DNA of 52,535 nt from a virus. This document shows positions 24,824-33,115 of this stretch, piece after piece (position 1 is the first letter of the stretch; every line of letters begins with the position of its first letter). The notes below the pieces were generated by a model. That model worked only from the letters and a program-made list of their open reading frames with translations, had not been told where the DNA came from and searched no databases. The DNA is taken from positions 1 through 52,535 of IMG/VR virus record IMGVR_UViG_3300047510_002055, one strand, 5' to 3'. Position numbers and translations under genes: made by a program.

Positions 24824-25461
24824 ATTTTATAACCTATGTTCATAAATCGTGTGAACTGCGAACAGTCTAATTCACCTGTATACATACTCTTCTTAATTTT
24901 GTTGGTCTTAATAAACTCTTTAAGAGTTTTCGTAGTCCTAACGTGTTCACCCTTTAATTCTTCAAAGTTGTTTCCTTGTAATGCTATCAAAACGTTTTTA
25001 GGAACATTATCGAACCACGTATTAAATACTTTTTGGTTTATATGTTCTGTTGCTGTGTTAACTATTAAACAGACATCTTTAGGGTAGAACTTGAAGTTCT
25101 CCATCTTTTCTGTTATAAAACTAATACGTGTATCATAATTTGTCAAGGTTTGTCCTTGTTTAACACAGTTTGTATCTACATCAATACTATACACGGTTGT
25201 TATATCTGGAAAATTGTCACGTAAAAACATAGCGTTTAAACCATGCCATCCTCCAAATACATACGCAGAACCTTGAAGAGTTTTATTTTCTTTCTTAAGA
25301 ACATTTTTTAATTCTTCAACTAACCATATCTTACTTTTTAGTTGACTTTCCCAAAAACATTCTAATAAAGAATATCGTTCTTCGGCAGTTTCAGCAGAAC
25401 GTATGACATTCATCCACGTACCAACTCTATGTGCAGGTATACCGTAACTATGAAACGACAT
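24820..25461 (-). CDS. Class I methyltransferase-like protein (degenerate SAM motif)
   Basis: A 213-residue protein. The Rossmann-type segment GSAYVFGGWHGLNAMFLRDN followed by VYSIDVDTNCVKQGQ and FITEKMENF resembles motifs I to III of SAM-dependent methyltransferases. The canonical GxGxG is replaced by FGGWHG. NTATEHINQKVFNTWFDNVP follows as the motif IV-like region. It may be an active methyltransferase with an altered loop or a non-catalytic paralogue. Coupled by ATGA to the radical SAM gene downstream and preceded by a 37-residue microprotein. Confidence 0.55.
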   Translation of the reverse strand: MSFHSYGIPAHRVGTWMNVIRSAETAEERYSLLECFWESQLKSKIWLVEELKNVLKKENKTLQGSAYVFGGWHGLNAMFLRDNFPDITTVYSIDVDTNCVKQGQTLTNYDTRISFITEKMENFKFYPKDVCLIVNTATEHINQKVFNTWFDNVPKNVLIALQGNNFEELKGEHVRTTKTLKEFIKTNKIKKSMYTGELDCSQFTRFMNIGYKI

Positions 25462-25462
25462 A

Positions 25463-25576
25463 TTAATTGTAAATAAACGGATCTCGTTTTCTTAATTCTT
25501 CTAGTCTACGTTTGTTTATATATTGAACGGTCCACTTATATACCATTTCAACCAACCTGTCTAAGATTTTTCTCAT
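25463..25576 (-). CDS. 37-residue microprotein (amphipathic, Lys/Arg-rich)
   Basis: ATG at 25576, one nucleotide after the TAA of the preceding radical SAM gene; stop at 25463, one nucleotide before the next ATG at 25461. The sequence starts MRKILDRLVEMVYKWTVQYI and ends with RDPFIYN. The first half is hydrophobic/basic helix (Trp, Tyr, Val) and the second is charged (RRLEELRKR). Exact filling of the gap between two genes argues that it is expressed. Similar small proteins ending DPFIY seem familiar from T4-like marine phages, but I cannot confirm that. Function unknown; membrane or protein binding is possible. Confidence 0.6.
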   Translation of the reverse strand: MRKILDRLVEMVYKWTVQYINKRRLEELRKRDPFIYN

Positions 25577-25577
25577 A

Positions 25578-27800
25578 TTAGTTTCCCAGAACATTTAATG
25601 TTTTCTTTGTTTCTATTTCTTTGGGTTTAGTTACTCGTCTATACATTTCGAAATCACCCCAGTCCCCTTCTCCGGTATATCTGTAGGCGAATGAGAAGTC
25701 TATAGTTTTATTCAACATTTCTTCTTCTTGTAACAATAAACTAAAATCTACGTGGTTTCTACCTTCCATTCCCCATGATGGTTTTGCTAACTTTCTGGCT
25801 CTTACCGCGGTATTAGACATCATTCTACTATAGTCCTGTGCAAAGAACGGACCTTTTCTACCAGGTTGACCATTTGGTTGAAGTTGGTCTGGACGTTCTC
25901 TTGTATCTAAATGGTTGTCTACCTGTTCAAACTTCATATCAAAATCAGCTAACCATTTACCATCATCTGTAATTGAAAATCTGTATTCTGCGGTATACAT
26001 ACCTGGTCCAAATTGCCATCCGAATTCTTTAATATCAATCTCTGGATTAAACTTGACCACCGCATCATATCCACCACGTGTCTTCCACAACATTCTGAAG
26101 AATGGCCACATCTCGTTTACAAGAGTGTCTGCGAACGGATTAATATTAGGTTTGATTATTCTATAATCGAAATCTTCGTATTCAACTTCTCTCAAAGTAT
26201 TAGGATTATGTAGTTTAATACTATAATGTTCCTTTTCTAAATTGAAACGAATAGGATACCCGAATGGAGTTTCCGTACATCCACGCATAAAATCTAAGAA
26301 CATATGGAAAGTTTTCACACGATGCATTACATGAGTACCACCTTTTGTTAGGTCATGAGTAATCCAGTGTCCTTGATATTTGTGTGCACTTACATTAAAC
26401 TTGTGTGTGTTTTGCCCCACAATAGTTTCTGGACCCACTGCCATACCCACACCGGCACCCACGTTGTTGATGTTGTTGTTTCTCATTCTCCATAGGAATG
26501 TCATACTATCAGCAAAGTCTTGGAAATCTTCTGTGGGAAATCCCACAATCCAGTTGGTGGCGGCATAGATTCCCACTTCTTTACCATGACGGAAGTTGGC
26601 TTCCATTTCTTCAATTGTCACACGTTTGTCCATATCGTCTAGTACTCGTTGACTTCCAGACTCAATACCATAATTTAACATGATACATCCACCTGCCTTT
26701 AAGTCCTTAAAGTACTCCAAATCCATACGTCCATCACAACGACAATATCCTGTCCAATGAATCTTCAATTCCTTGGCTTCTACTGCCTTACAGAAGGCAC
26801 GAAGTTCTTTTAAGTTACCATTCACTAAACTATCGATGAACCAAATAACGTCTGTACCTTTATTATAATACAACCATTCAATTTCTTTTAATGCGTCCAC
26901 TGCACTCCGTTGACGATACTTCCAGAAATGAGTTTCTTCACAAAATGTACACTTTGCAGTACATCCACGACTAAACTGACTGTTAACTCCGTTTGGAATT
27001 TCATATTGCGAGAAATCAATACTTTCATAATCTGGCATAGGAAGATTATTGATTTGAATACGTTCTCCTTCTGGCTGAATCATAATGTATGGTTCTGTAC
27101 GAACCACACCATCTTCTACTTCCTGTAGGATGTCAAGAATAGCAGCTTCACCCTCACCTGCTACTACATAGTCATAATATGGTTCTATTTCAAACCAACT
27201 CTTTTTTGTATTACTTCCACCGATGGCAATCTTAATATCAGGTCTACGTCTTTTAATTTCTTGACACATCCACTTCGTGGGTTCTGCACTAATATAATAC
27301 ATAGTAAACCCAACAATCTGTGGGTCGAACTCTAAAATTTCATCTATGGTTTTTAGTAATAATGGTTCTAATACAGGATGAATGTCCTGCATATACGTTT
27401 CGGCTAACCAATGCCAACTCGCACTTGGATCCCACAAACGGAATGGGAGTTTTTGATTAGGCCACCAATCATTTTTAAACTCAGTGTACGCCCTCATATT
27501 TAAATCATAAACTTTTGTTTCGTACCCTGCTGTTTTAGCAATACCACTTAATAATGCTAAATTATATGGTGGGAAATGTGGTGCCCACTCTGGACATAAT
27601 ACTAATGCAAGTTTTGTTTTACGTGTCTTATAATCGATATAAACCGGTGTAACGTTGTGTTGTTCGAACGGTTTAGCATATGGTTTAATAGCCTCGAACA
27701 TTGCTACGTGTTTAGCGTCAGCAATATCTGGAGCTAACGCTTCTCTAGCTTTAGCTTCTTTCGCTAATTTAGTAAGATTAAAATCAATAGGTTCAGTCAT
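25578..27800 (-). CDS. B12-binding-domain radical SAM protein
   Basis: A 740-residue protein. Residues of about 60-220 form a cobalamin-binding-like Rossmann domain (LALVLCPEWAPHFPPYNLAL, IVGFTMYY, IAIGGSNTK, VVAGEGEAAILDIL). The radical SAM cluster is C280/C284/C287 in SRGCTAKCTFCEETHFW, followed by a YYNKGTDVIWFID barrel strand and GIESGSQRVLDDM. About 300 further residues are specific. Members of this class methylate or rearrange substrates using B12 and SAM, as in the BchE/P-methylase-like group. It opens the radical SAM series and is probably translated with the microprotein that follows. The substrate is unknown. Confidence 0.88.
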   Translation of the reverse strand: MTEPIDFNLTKLAKEAKAREALAPDIADAKHVAMFEAIKPYAKPFEQHNVTPVYIDYKTRKTKLALVLCPEWAPHFPPYNLALLSGIAKTAGYETKVYDLNMRAYTEFKNDWWPNQKLPFRLWDPSASWHWLAETYMQDIHPVLEPLLLKTIDEILEFDPQIVGFTMYYISAEPTKWMCQEIKRRRPDIKIAIGGSNTKKSWFEIEPYYDYVVAGEGEAAILDILQEVEDGVVRTEPYIMIQPEGERIQINNLPMPDYESIDFSQYEIPNGVNSQFSRGCTAKCTFCEETHFWKYRQRSAVDALKEIEWLYYNKGTDVIWFIDSLVNGNLKELRAFCKAVEAKELKIHWTGYCRCDGRMDLEYFKDLKAGGCIMLNYGIESGSQRVLDDMDKRVTIEEMEANFRHGKEVGIYAATNWIVGFPTEDFQDFADSMTFLWRMRNNNINNVGAGVGMAVGPETIVGQNTHKFNVSAHKYQGHWITHDLTKGGTHVMHRVKTFHMFLDFMRGCTETPFGYPIRFNLEKEHYSIKLHNPNTLREVEYEDFDYRIIKPNINPFADTLVNEMWPFFRMLWKTRGGYDAVVKFNPEIDIKEFGWQFGPGMYTAEYRFSITDDGKWLADFDMKFEQVDNHLDTRERPDQLQPNGQPGRKGPFFAQDYSRMMSNTAVRARKLAKPSWGMEGRNHVDFSLLLQEEEMLNKTIDFSFAYRYTGEGDWGDFEMYRRVTKPKEIETKKTLNVLGN

Positions 27801-27802
27801 AA

Positions 27803-28912
27803 TTACCCGTGAAGTTCTTCAAATCGTTCTTGTAACCAGTTCCAATCCACCGTTTTTTGTAATTCATCTGGATTCTTTACATACTGTTCTGCGTACTGTA
27901 TACCGTCTTCCGCACCCTTCAATACCCACTCTGCGTTCGGACCTTCGGCAAAGGCGGTCCATCGTTGTAACCACAAATATGCATCTGGGGTATGTGCCGT
28001 AGATAATTTAACTGCTTCACGAAATGCAGTTCTCCAGGCTTCAAATGGTGACGTTGCAAAATATGCCTCACTAACCTTCATTGGAATAGTAACGGTCTTG
28101 CTGAATTGTGTGAAATCCAATCCGAAGTTTTTTGGAGTATTTAACACCAAATGACTATTGTAACAGACAATACCCATATGCCCATACTCTAAACGATTAC
28201 TCATATTTTTTGCATGAAATACTATATGAGCATCTGTAACCGTTTCAACTGGATAATTAAATACATTTAAATCAGTTATGTAATTTTTACCAGTTACTAC
28301 AAAGAATTGCCTTACGTCCTTAGCTAAATCAACACAACGATGGAACATCTTTCTTCGTCCATCTATTCCATCTATACGAATTGCACGTGGATATAAGCTG
28401 GTTAGATGCTTCCAATTTTCATCTGCGTTACTTTCTCCATTACTGACAAAGAACACAGGAACATTTTTGTCTTTTGGTCTTTTTGCCGTTGGTACAGTTA
28501 GCACTGCAGATGCTGGATTGACTTCAACAATCATTTTTTCTGACCACTTCCACGGGTCATCACTTTCTTTCTTCATCTTTTCAATAATCTTCCGTTCTCC
28601 CGCCCACCCTGCAATAAACACTTGTTCAGAATCTTTACGAACGACAAACAATACTGGACCGGAAATATGTTCCCAAGAAACTCCATTAATACACCTATAC
28701 AGTTTCTTTTCTGCAAGAGGTTGGTCAACGATCTGAACATAATCGAATACCGATAGTTCTTTTTCACCTGCTTGTGCCCACCCACCAGCGTCTTTCACCG
28801 TTTCCATATAGTCGGTAAACCATCCCAAACTACGTACCCACGGTTTGGTTTCGACTACCCAATATTTCTTAAAGAGGTCACTGTGTGCCAACCACGATTC
28901 GTTATTTAGCAT
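27803..28912 (-). CDS. Glycosyltransferase-like protein of unknown family (369 aa)
   Basis: The central segment VFFVSNGESNADENWKHL, followed by RAIRIDGIDGRRKMFHRC and FFVVTGKNYITDLNVF, recalls phage/marine GT-A-like proteins that carry VSYDE.NADENW...R.G..G...A.......VVDGDA. The aspartate pair is missing (TGKN in place of DGD), so metal-dependent transfer may be lost. The N-terminus has a Trp-rich tract (WVRSLGWFTDYM). It overlaps the next GT gene by 11 nt. Family membership is an inference from pattern. Confidence 0.5.
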   Translation of the reverse strand: MLNNESWLAHSDLFKKYWVVETKPWVRSLGWFTDYMETVKDAGGWAQAGEKELSVFDYVQIVDQPLAEKKLYRCINGVSWEHISGPVLFVVRKDSEQVFIAGWAGERKIIEKMKKESDDPWKWSEKMIVEVNPASAVLTVPTAKRPKDKNVPVFFVSNGESNADENWKHLTSLYPRAIRIDGIDGRRKMFHRCVDLAKDVRQFFVVTGKNYITDLNVFNYPVETVTDAHIVFHAKNMSNRLEYGHMGIVCYNSHLVLNTPKNFGLDFTQFSKTVTIPMKVSEAYFATSPFEAWRTAFREAVKLSTAHTPDAYLWLQRWTAFAEGPNAEWVLKGAEDGIQYAEQYVKNPDELQKTVDWNWLQERFEELHG

Positions 28913-29618
28913 TCTTCTTTACCTTTTTTGTAGGTTTTGTTTTTTCTAAATGACGTTTTACCCGTTGTTCGTCATTGGTACCGATACTTGGACCAAAAGC
29001 CCATTGTCCTACATGACGGACCTGAAAACTAAGATTCATATCTACTAGTATTTTATATCCTGCGTTACGTAACTTACCTTGAAAATAAAAATCTTCACCA
29101 TGCCAGTCTCCGTCCTTAAACTCAAAATTGAAATATGGACGATTGATTTTAGTTAAGACTTCTGTTTTCATCAACATACATCCCATTCCAATACCTTCGA
29201 CTTCTTGTAACTCTTGGTCGGCTTCCAGAGGTAACCAGTTTTCCCAATCTTCACGTTCTGGATATGCTACTGTTTGAAGCGGGACTGACCGTTTCATATA
29301 ATTAGAACAGACAATATCGACGTTATGTCCCATCAACCGCATAGCAGTGGTACTGGGGAACATCATATCGGAATCTAACCACAATGCATAATCCGCGTTT
29401 ATCGCAAGTGCCTGTCGTGCTAACTTCTCACGTTGAGACAAGAGAATGGTACTTTGGTCATATATTACGTGTACATCAATACCTGCCATCGTAGTGGTCT
29501 TAACCAACTCCACCAATGATGCGGTAAACAAACTGTAGGTATATTCTCTGCATGGGACCAGAATTGCTAATTTCGTTGGTCTGGTTTGCCAAATCGTCAA
29601 ATCGTAAATATTTTTCAT
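28902..29618 (-). CDS. GT-A family glycosyltransferase
   Basis: A 238-residue protein with LAILVPCREYTYSLFTASL at the start, a DxD metal/nucleotide-sugar motif in LDSDMMFP (D82/D84), VDIVCSNYMKR and a late GEDFYFQGKLRNAGYKI acceptor-side segment with the catalytic ED-type pair. This is typical of GT2-like and related enzymes. It sits at the front of the modification cassette, ATGA-coupled to the 153-residue gene. It presumably transfers a sugar onto a polymer or phage protein. The C-terminus is Lys-rich. Confidence 0.8.
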   Translation of the reverse strand: MKNIYDLTIWQTRPTKLAILVPCREYTYSLFTASLVELVKTTTMAGIDVHVIYDQSTILLSQREKLARQALAINADYALWLDSDMMFPSTTAMRLMGHNVDIVCSNYMKRSVPLQTVAYPEREDWENWLPLEADQELQEVEGIGMGCMLMKTEVLTKINRPYFNFEFKDGDWHGEDFYFQGKLRNAGYKILVDMNLSFQVRHVGQWAFGPSIGTNDEQRVKRHLEKTKPTKKVKKNAK

Positions 29619-30076
29619 ACGCCAGCCACTCCAGATGCAGCTAATGTTGCTGCTTGGCTGGTGATTTCACGAATCATAGTGACAATTTCTTGTACTCGTT
29701 TGACAAAGAGTTGATAATCTGCCAATGGAAACTGTGTGACAGTATTTAATGTATCGATACTGTATTTATCGAAGATGAGTATTTCCATAGCCCCTTGACG
29801 TGCCCATTTTTCGATTAACGCAAATCGTGTCGTTTGCGTTTCACCGTTTAATAAGTTCAATAAATGTTGGGGATTATGTTGGGCGAGAATACCTTCTAAG
29901 AACTTAATACGTTCCGGCCATTCACCCTTTTCTTTAAGATATTGTAATTCATATAGTAATTCAATCAATACCTTTTTGTCATATCCAATAGAAACCCATC
30001 GGACGTACTTTTCTTCGTATTCCGATGGGTTAGTATTAATTGCTGCCAATAATGTATCAAACGTTATGTGTTCCAT
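29615..30076 (-). CDS. Unknown helical protein at the head of the cassette (153 aa)
   Basis: Starts MEHITFDTLLAAINTNPSEY. It is mostly helical with a KEKGEWPERIKFLEGILAQH segment and an Ala/Ser/Val-rich end. No motif recognised. It is the first gene after a promoter-like region and a 71-nt intergenic gap and is ATGA-coupled to the glycosyltransferase, so it likely belongs to the enzyme operon. Confidence 0.6.
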   Translation of the reverse strand: MEHITFDTLLAAINTNPSEYEEKYVRWVSIGYDKKVLIELLYELQYLKEKGEWPERIKFLEGILAQHNPQHLLNLLNGETQTTRFALIEKWARQGAMEILIFDKYSIDTLNTVTQFPLADYQLFVKRVQEIVTMIREITSQAATLAASGVAGV

Positions 30077-30109
30077 AATATGTAACCCCTTATTAAATAA
30101 CCGTACTTA

Positions 30110-30138
30110 AATATATATTATACTACTAAATTTGTCAA
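30110..30138 (-). promoter_or_regulatory. Sigma70-like promoter upstream of the enzyme cassette
   Basis: On the coding strand TTGACA (30138-30133) is separated by 17 nt from TATATT (30115-30110). The spacing and boxes match a host sigma70 promoter closely. It lies between the last fibre gene and the 30076 gene, so it could start the 24-kb enzyme transcript independently of late promoters. A 7/9 ATATTTATA match (30106-30114) overlaps the -10. Confidence 0.5.
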
Positions 30139-30140
30139 GT

Positions 30141-30164
30141 CCCCAAATTAATATGTATTTGGGG
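30141..30164 (-). other. Stem-loop at the end of the 30148 gene
   Basis: Seven-bp inverted repeat CCCCAAA/TTTGGGG with a 10-nt loop, spanning the last codons of the gene. No U-run follows, so it is not a good terminator by itself; it may protect the 3' end. Confidence 0.3.
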
Positions 30165-30348
30165 TAGTTCTTCCACCTAATCTAGTAGAGAATGGGAATG
30201 GTTGAAGTGTTAATGTAGGAGCGCCATATGGGTTTGCATTCGCAGCGCCTCCAAGACCCGCACTTAAGGTTATTTGCCCACTTAACCCGTATGCGTTTCT
30301 GGCTCGTCCCATCGAAATTTCCGACCCCGTATTTGGTATAATACCCAT
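30148..30348 (-). CDS. Small structural-like protein (66 aa)
   Basis: Begins MGIIPNTGSEISMGRARNAY and ends RLGGRTTPNTY. Gly/Pro/Ala-rich and little helix. Short proteins starting with NTGSEISMGRA occur in marine T4-like phages beside fibre genes (pattern from memory). It is the last gene of the fibre region, with an exact ATATTTATA motif 37 nt upstream. Function unknown; structural role inferred from location. Confidence 0.6.
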   Translation of the reverse strand: MGIIPNTGSEISMGRARNAYGLSGQITLSAGLGGAANANPYGAPTLTLQPFPFSTRLGGRTTPNTY

Positions 30349-30384
30349 AGTTTATCCTATTAACCCTGTATAATTCCCTACTAA

Positions 30385-30393
30385 TATAAATAT
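30385..30393 (-). promoter_or_regulatory. ATATTTATA promoter-like motif upstream of the 30348 gene
   Basis: Exact match on the coding strand, 37 nt from the ATG, in the 58-nt gap after the last LamG gene. Confidence 0.45.
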
Positions 30394-30406
30394 TTGAATG
30401 ATACTC

Positions 30407-31528
30407 CTAAAGTCCGAATCTGTGACGCAATGCTTGATAAGCTGTGTTTATTTCTTCTGCCGATAACACCCGATTATAGATATATAAACATCCAATATGA
30501 GAATTACTAAATTCTGAGTTTCCTGGACCGTACATTCCAATAGAAAGGTTATATGGACCAGCACTTCCTGCGTTGTTAGAAACCGCTTGCACACCATTTA
30601 CATACAGTTGCCAAGTATCTGTAGATGTGTTTCCCGTTGTTGCGTATATTCTCCAATTTGTGTCACTTGCACCGGCAGATACACTTGATACCCATCCTTC
30701 GGCGTAATGATTTTCTGTGTTTCCACCCCAATGTCCCATTAACCAATTATTATTTAATGCAGAAAATGTTCTTCCCCCAACTGTATTATATCTTGCGGCA
30801 CCAATAATCGTATATGTTCCACTACGTAAATCTTGAAGGATTCTAATATAATCATTTGACCCATCAAGAACTAGTATCCCTTGATTTGCACTGGAATACG
30901 TTACTCCATTAACAGGAACAGCGTGTATAGAATTTGTTAATAAATTTTTTTGATTAGGATACGTTCCTTCTTCCATCTTTATATTTGCGTAATACCTATA
31001 TCCATTATGAGATGATTGACCATACCCTAGATACCAATTAAAACTATTACTATAATCACTAGGTGTCGTGATAGTTGTATATACATAACTCCAAGTTAAT
31101 GCGCCAACCACTTGTGTTTTGATTGTGGTGCCAATTCCCGTACCCAGTGCTACGTTATTACCAGATGTAGAAAATGCACGACAATGAAACATGGTATCTG
31201 CCCCATTATAATCCGCACTCTTGGCATACCAACCACTTAACACGTAAGTAGTGTTAGAAACTAGTTCGGTGCTAAGGTTAAGTTGGTATTCTGTGAAATT
31301 ACCATTTTGTCGTAGTACATAAGGTGAGTAATTACTTGGATTTGCTAACAATACAATATCATTTGTTGGGTTACTACCTCCTTCATAGGATGACCCCGCA
31401 CCACCTAAAAAACTTGTAGTAGTACCAAACTTATTACTAGAGAATAATCCAAAATTAGCATCTGACGCAGGGTCATATGCTGCAATCAATCCACTTGTAG
31501 GTATCCGTGTACCAACTTGTGTTCCCAC
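30407..31528 (-). CDS. LamG/ConA-like lectin domain protein (373 aa)
   Basis: GTG start one nucleotide after the preceding TAA. The N-terminal half has SGLIAAYDPASD then a jelly-roll-like region (YVLSGWYAKSADYNGADTMF). The C-terminal half is a LamG domain: QGILVLDGSNDYIRI, YTIIGAARYN, WQLYVNGVQ and SHIGCLYIYNRVLSAEEI, ending YQALRHRFGL. It shares the closing RxRF signature with four other proteins in this region. A polysaccharide- or receptor-binding role at the fibre tip is inferred. Confidence 0.78.
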   Translation of the reverse strand: MGTQVGTRIPTSGLIAAYDPASDANFGLFSSNKFGTTTSFLGGAGSSYEGGSNPTNDIVLLANPSNYSPYVLRQNGNFTEYQLNLSTELVSNTTYVLSGWYAKSADYNGADTMFHCRAFSTSGNNVALGTGIGTTIKTQVVGALTWSYVYTTITTPSDYSNSFNWYLGYGQSSHNGYRYYANIKMEEGTYPNQKNLLTNSIHAVPVNGVTYSSANQGILVLDGSNDYIRILQDLRSGTYTIIGAARYNTVGGRTFSALNNNWLMGHWGGNTENHYAEGWVSSVSAGASDTNWRIYATTGNTSTDTWQLYVNGVQAVSNNAGSAGPYNLSIGMYGPGNSEFSNSHIGCLYIYNRVLSAEEINTAYQALRHRFGL

Positions 31529-31529
31529 G

Positions 31530-31868
31530 TTACTCGCCGGCTGGGTAATCTATTGGACGTGACCATTCTTCTCCACTTAAAATTTCTAAAATTTGTTCGT
31601 GGGTATATTCTGGATAACTTTCATTATAAATTGATGGACGACCGTATGTGCCTGCGGGAGTGGTAACAGTCATTGGTTCCCCAGTTTCCGCATTGGTAAA
31701 CGTTTGTACCACATCTTCCTCATATATCACCAAATCATATTTCACAAATGTTTTGGTCCCATCAACAGAATATCGCAAGGTATCCTTTGATGTTTCATGA
31801 ACTTGGGAAAAATTAATATCATCTACGATAGATGATGGAATGACTAAATATTTTCTGGTTTCATACAT
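31530..31868 (-). CDS. Small hypothetical protein in the fibre cluster (112 aa)
   Basis: Starts MYETRKYLVIPSSIVDDINF and contains RYSVDGTKTFVKYDLVIYEE and TPAGTYGRPSIYNESYPEYT. Acidic, beta-prone; no family recognised. It sits between two LamG proteins with 1-2 nt gaps and shares their operon. Perhaps a chaperone or adaptor for its neighbours; that is a guess from position only. Confidence 0.6.
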   Translation of the reverse strand: MYETRKYLVIPSSIVDDINFSQVHETSKDTLRYSVDGTKTFVKYDLVIYEEDVVQTFTNAETGEPMTVTTPAGTYGRPSIYNESYPEYTHEQILEILSGEEWSRPIDYPAGE

Positions 31869-31870
31869 AG

Positions 31871-33115
31871 TTATACTCCAAATCTTGCTCGGGTTGCTTC
31901 AAAGTTTTGTTGTACTTGTGTCGCTGATAGTGCTGTGCTATATATTTTTACTAATGGTACTCTACCTGAAAAATATCGTGAAGAATCTAAATGAAATCCT
32001 CGACCAATCGACGCAGCACCGAATGTTGTTAAAAATCCTTGAGGTGATGAGACACCAGTTTGTATGGTAGACCCGTTTAAATATATTGCAATCGTTCCGT
32101 TATTGTTTACCCACGTTGCATTATACCATGTATTAGCAGAAATACTGAATGTGTTGGTATACTGATAGAAGCTATTGCTATTAGTTACTCCAGACCAAAG
32201 CCAATTTGCAGTACCATCACTAAACTGTTCTAATCGTGGTCCAACATTTCCTGTGTTTGCGTAGTTACCATAATTCATATCCAGTATATTTCTATAATTG
32301 GTAACGCTTGTAGAATAGAACCATACATCTATTGTTTGGAAATTTCCTATAGTACCTAAATTACCCAAACTAACATAGTCATTACTACCGTCAAATACTA
32401 TACTTCCACCATTATTACTATCATAGGTAGGACCATTTGTTAGTGTACCGGTATATCCACCAATATTATCCGTCCAGTTACCAGAATTTGTAGAATTATA
32501 CGTAGTGATGTGTTTTACATCTGGGACGGTACTACCTGCCACCAGGGATACTCTGTCCACATACACTCTGTCCCAAGTAGCATATTGATAGTAAAACAAA
32601 TAGAGTATCATGGTATTGGTACTGGGTTGCGTCGTGAATTGTCCCCAAGCATAATACCACCCATCACCTAGATGTATACGATTACTATCATTGTGAACGC
32701 CTCCTTCGGTTACATATGTACTGGAATTCACGTATTCGTAACGGTACATGAAATTTGGGTGCGTATATCCTGTGGTGGTTTTGTAAATCAACGAATAGGT
32801 GTATGTAGTACTTCCACTAACACTCACCCACCCATCATGATAATAAAATAAACTAGGACAACAATCCCCAGACCCCCCATTATAATCATTCCAGTGGTCA
32901 GCATATTTTACTGTTCGTTTTCCCACTTGAGGAATATCTACAACTTCTGTTCCTTGTGTGTATTTGTAAGTTGATGTATTAGTATTGGAACGATTATAAT
33001 TCACTCCTCTAGCTAAATTAGTTCGTGCAACGCCTTGAAAACTTCTAATACTAGCAGCATCATATACTGCTACTAATCCGTCACGTACAATATTAGGTGA
33101 GTTAATAATACCCAT
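31871..33115 (-). CDS. LamG/ConA-like lectin domain protein (414 aa)
   Basis: The N-terminus IVRDGLVAVYDAASIRSF is common to these proteins. The middle is Tyr/Ser-rich and jelly-roll-like (WVSVSGSTTYTYSLIYKTT). The C-terminal LamG part has GSIVFDGSNDYVSLGNLG, FQTIDVWFYS, WYNATWVNNNGTIAIYLNGS and ends FEATRARFGV. TAATG overlap with the upstream LamG gene. Probably a receptor-binding or carbohydrate-binding tip. Confidence 0.8.
   Translation of the reverse strand: MGIINSPNIVRDGLVAVYDAASIRSFQGVARTNLARGVNYNRSNTNTSTYKYTQGTEVVDIPQVGKRTVKYADHWNDYNGGSGDCCPSLFYYHDGWVSVSGSTTYTYSLIYKTTTGYTHPNFMYRYEYVNSSTYVTEGGVHNDSNRIHLGDGWYYAWGQFTTQPSTNTMILYLFYYQYATWDRVYVDRVSLVAGSTVPDVKHITTYNSTNSGNWTDNIGGYTGTLTNGPTYDSNNGGSIVFDGSNDYVSLGNLGTIGNFQTIDVWFYSTSVTNYRNILDMNYGNYANTGNVGPRLEQFSDGTANWLWSGVTNSNSFYQYTNTFSISANTWYNATWVNNNGTIAIYLNGSTIQTGVSSPQGFLTTFGAASIGRGFHLDSSRYFSGRVPLVKIYSTALSATQVQQNFEATRARFGV

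Noticed and set aside
30141-30164. Intrinsic terminator after the 30148 gene
   Set aside because: The stem is short (7 bp) with no U-run; kept only as a stem-loop.
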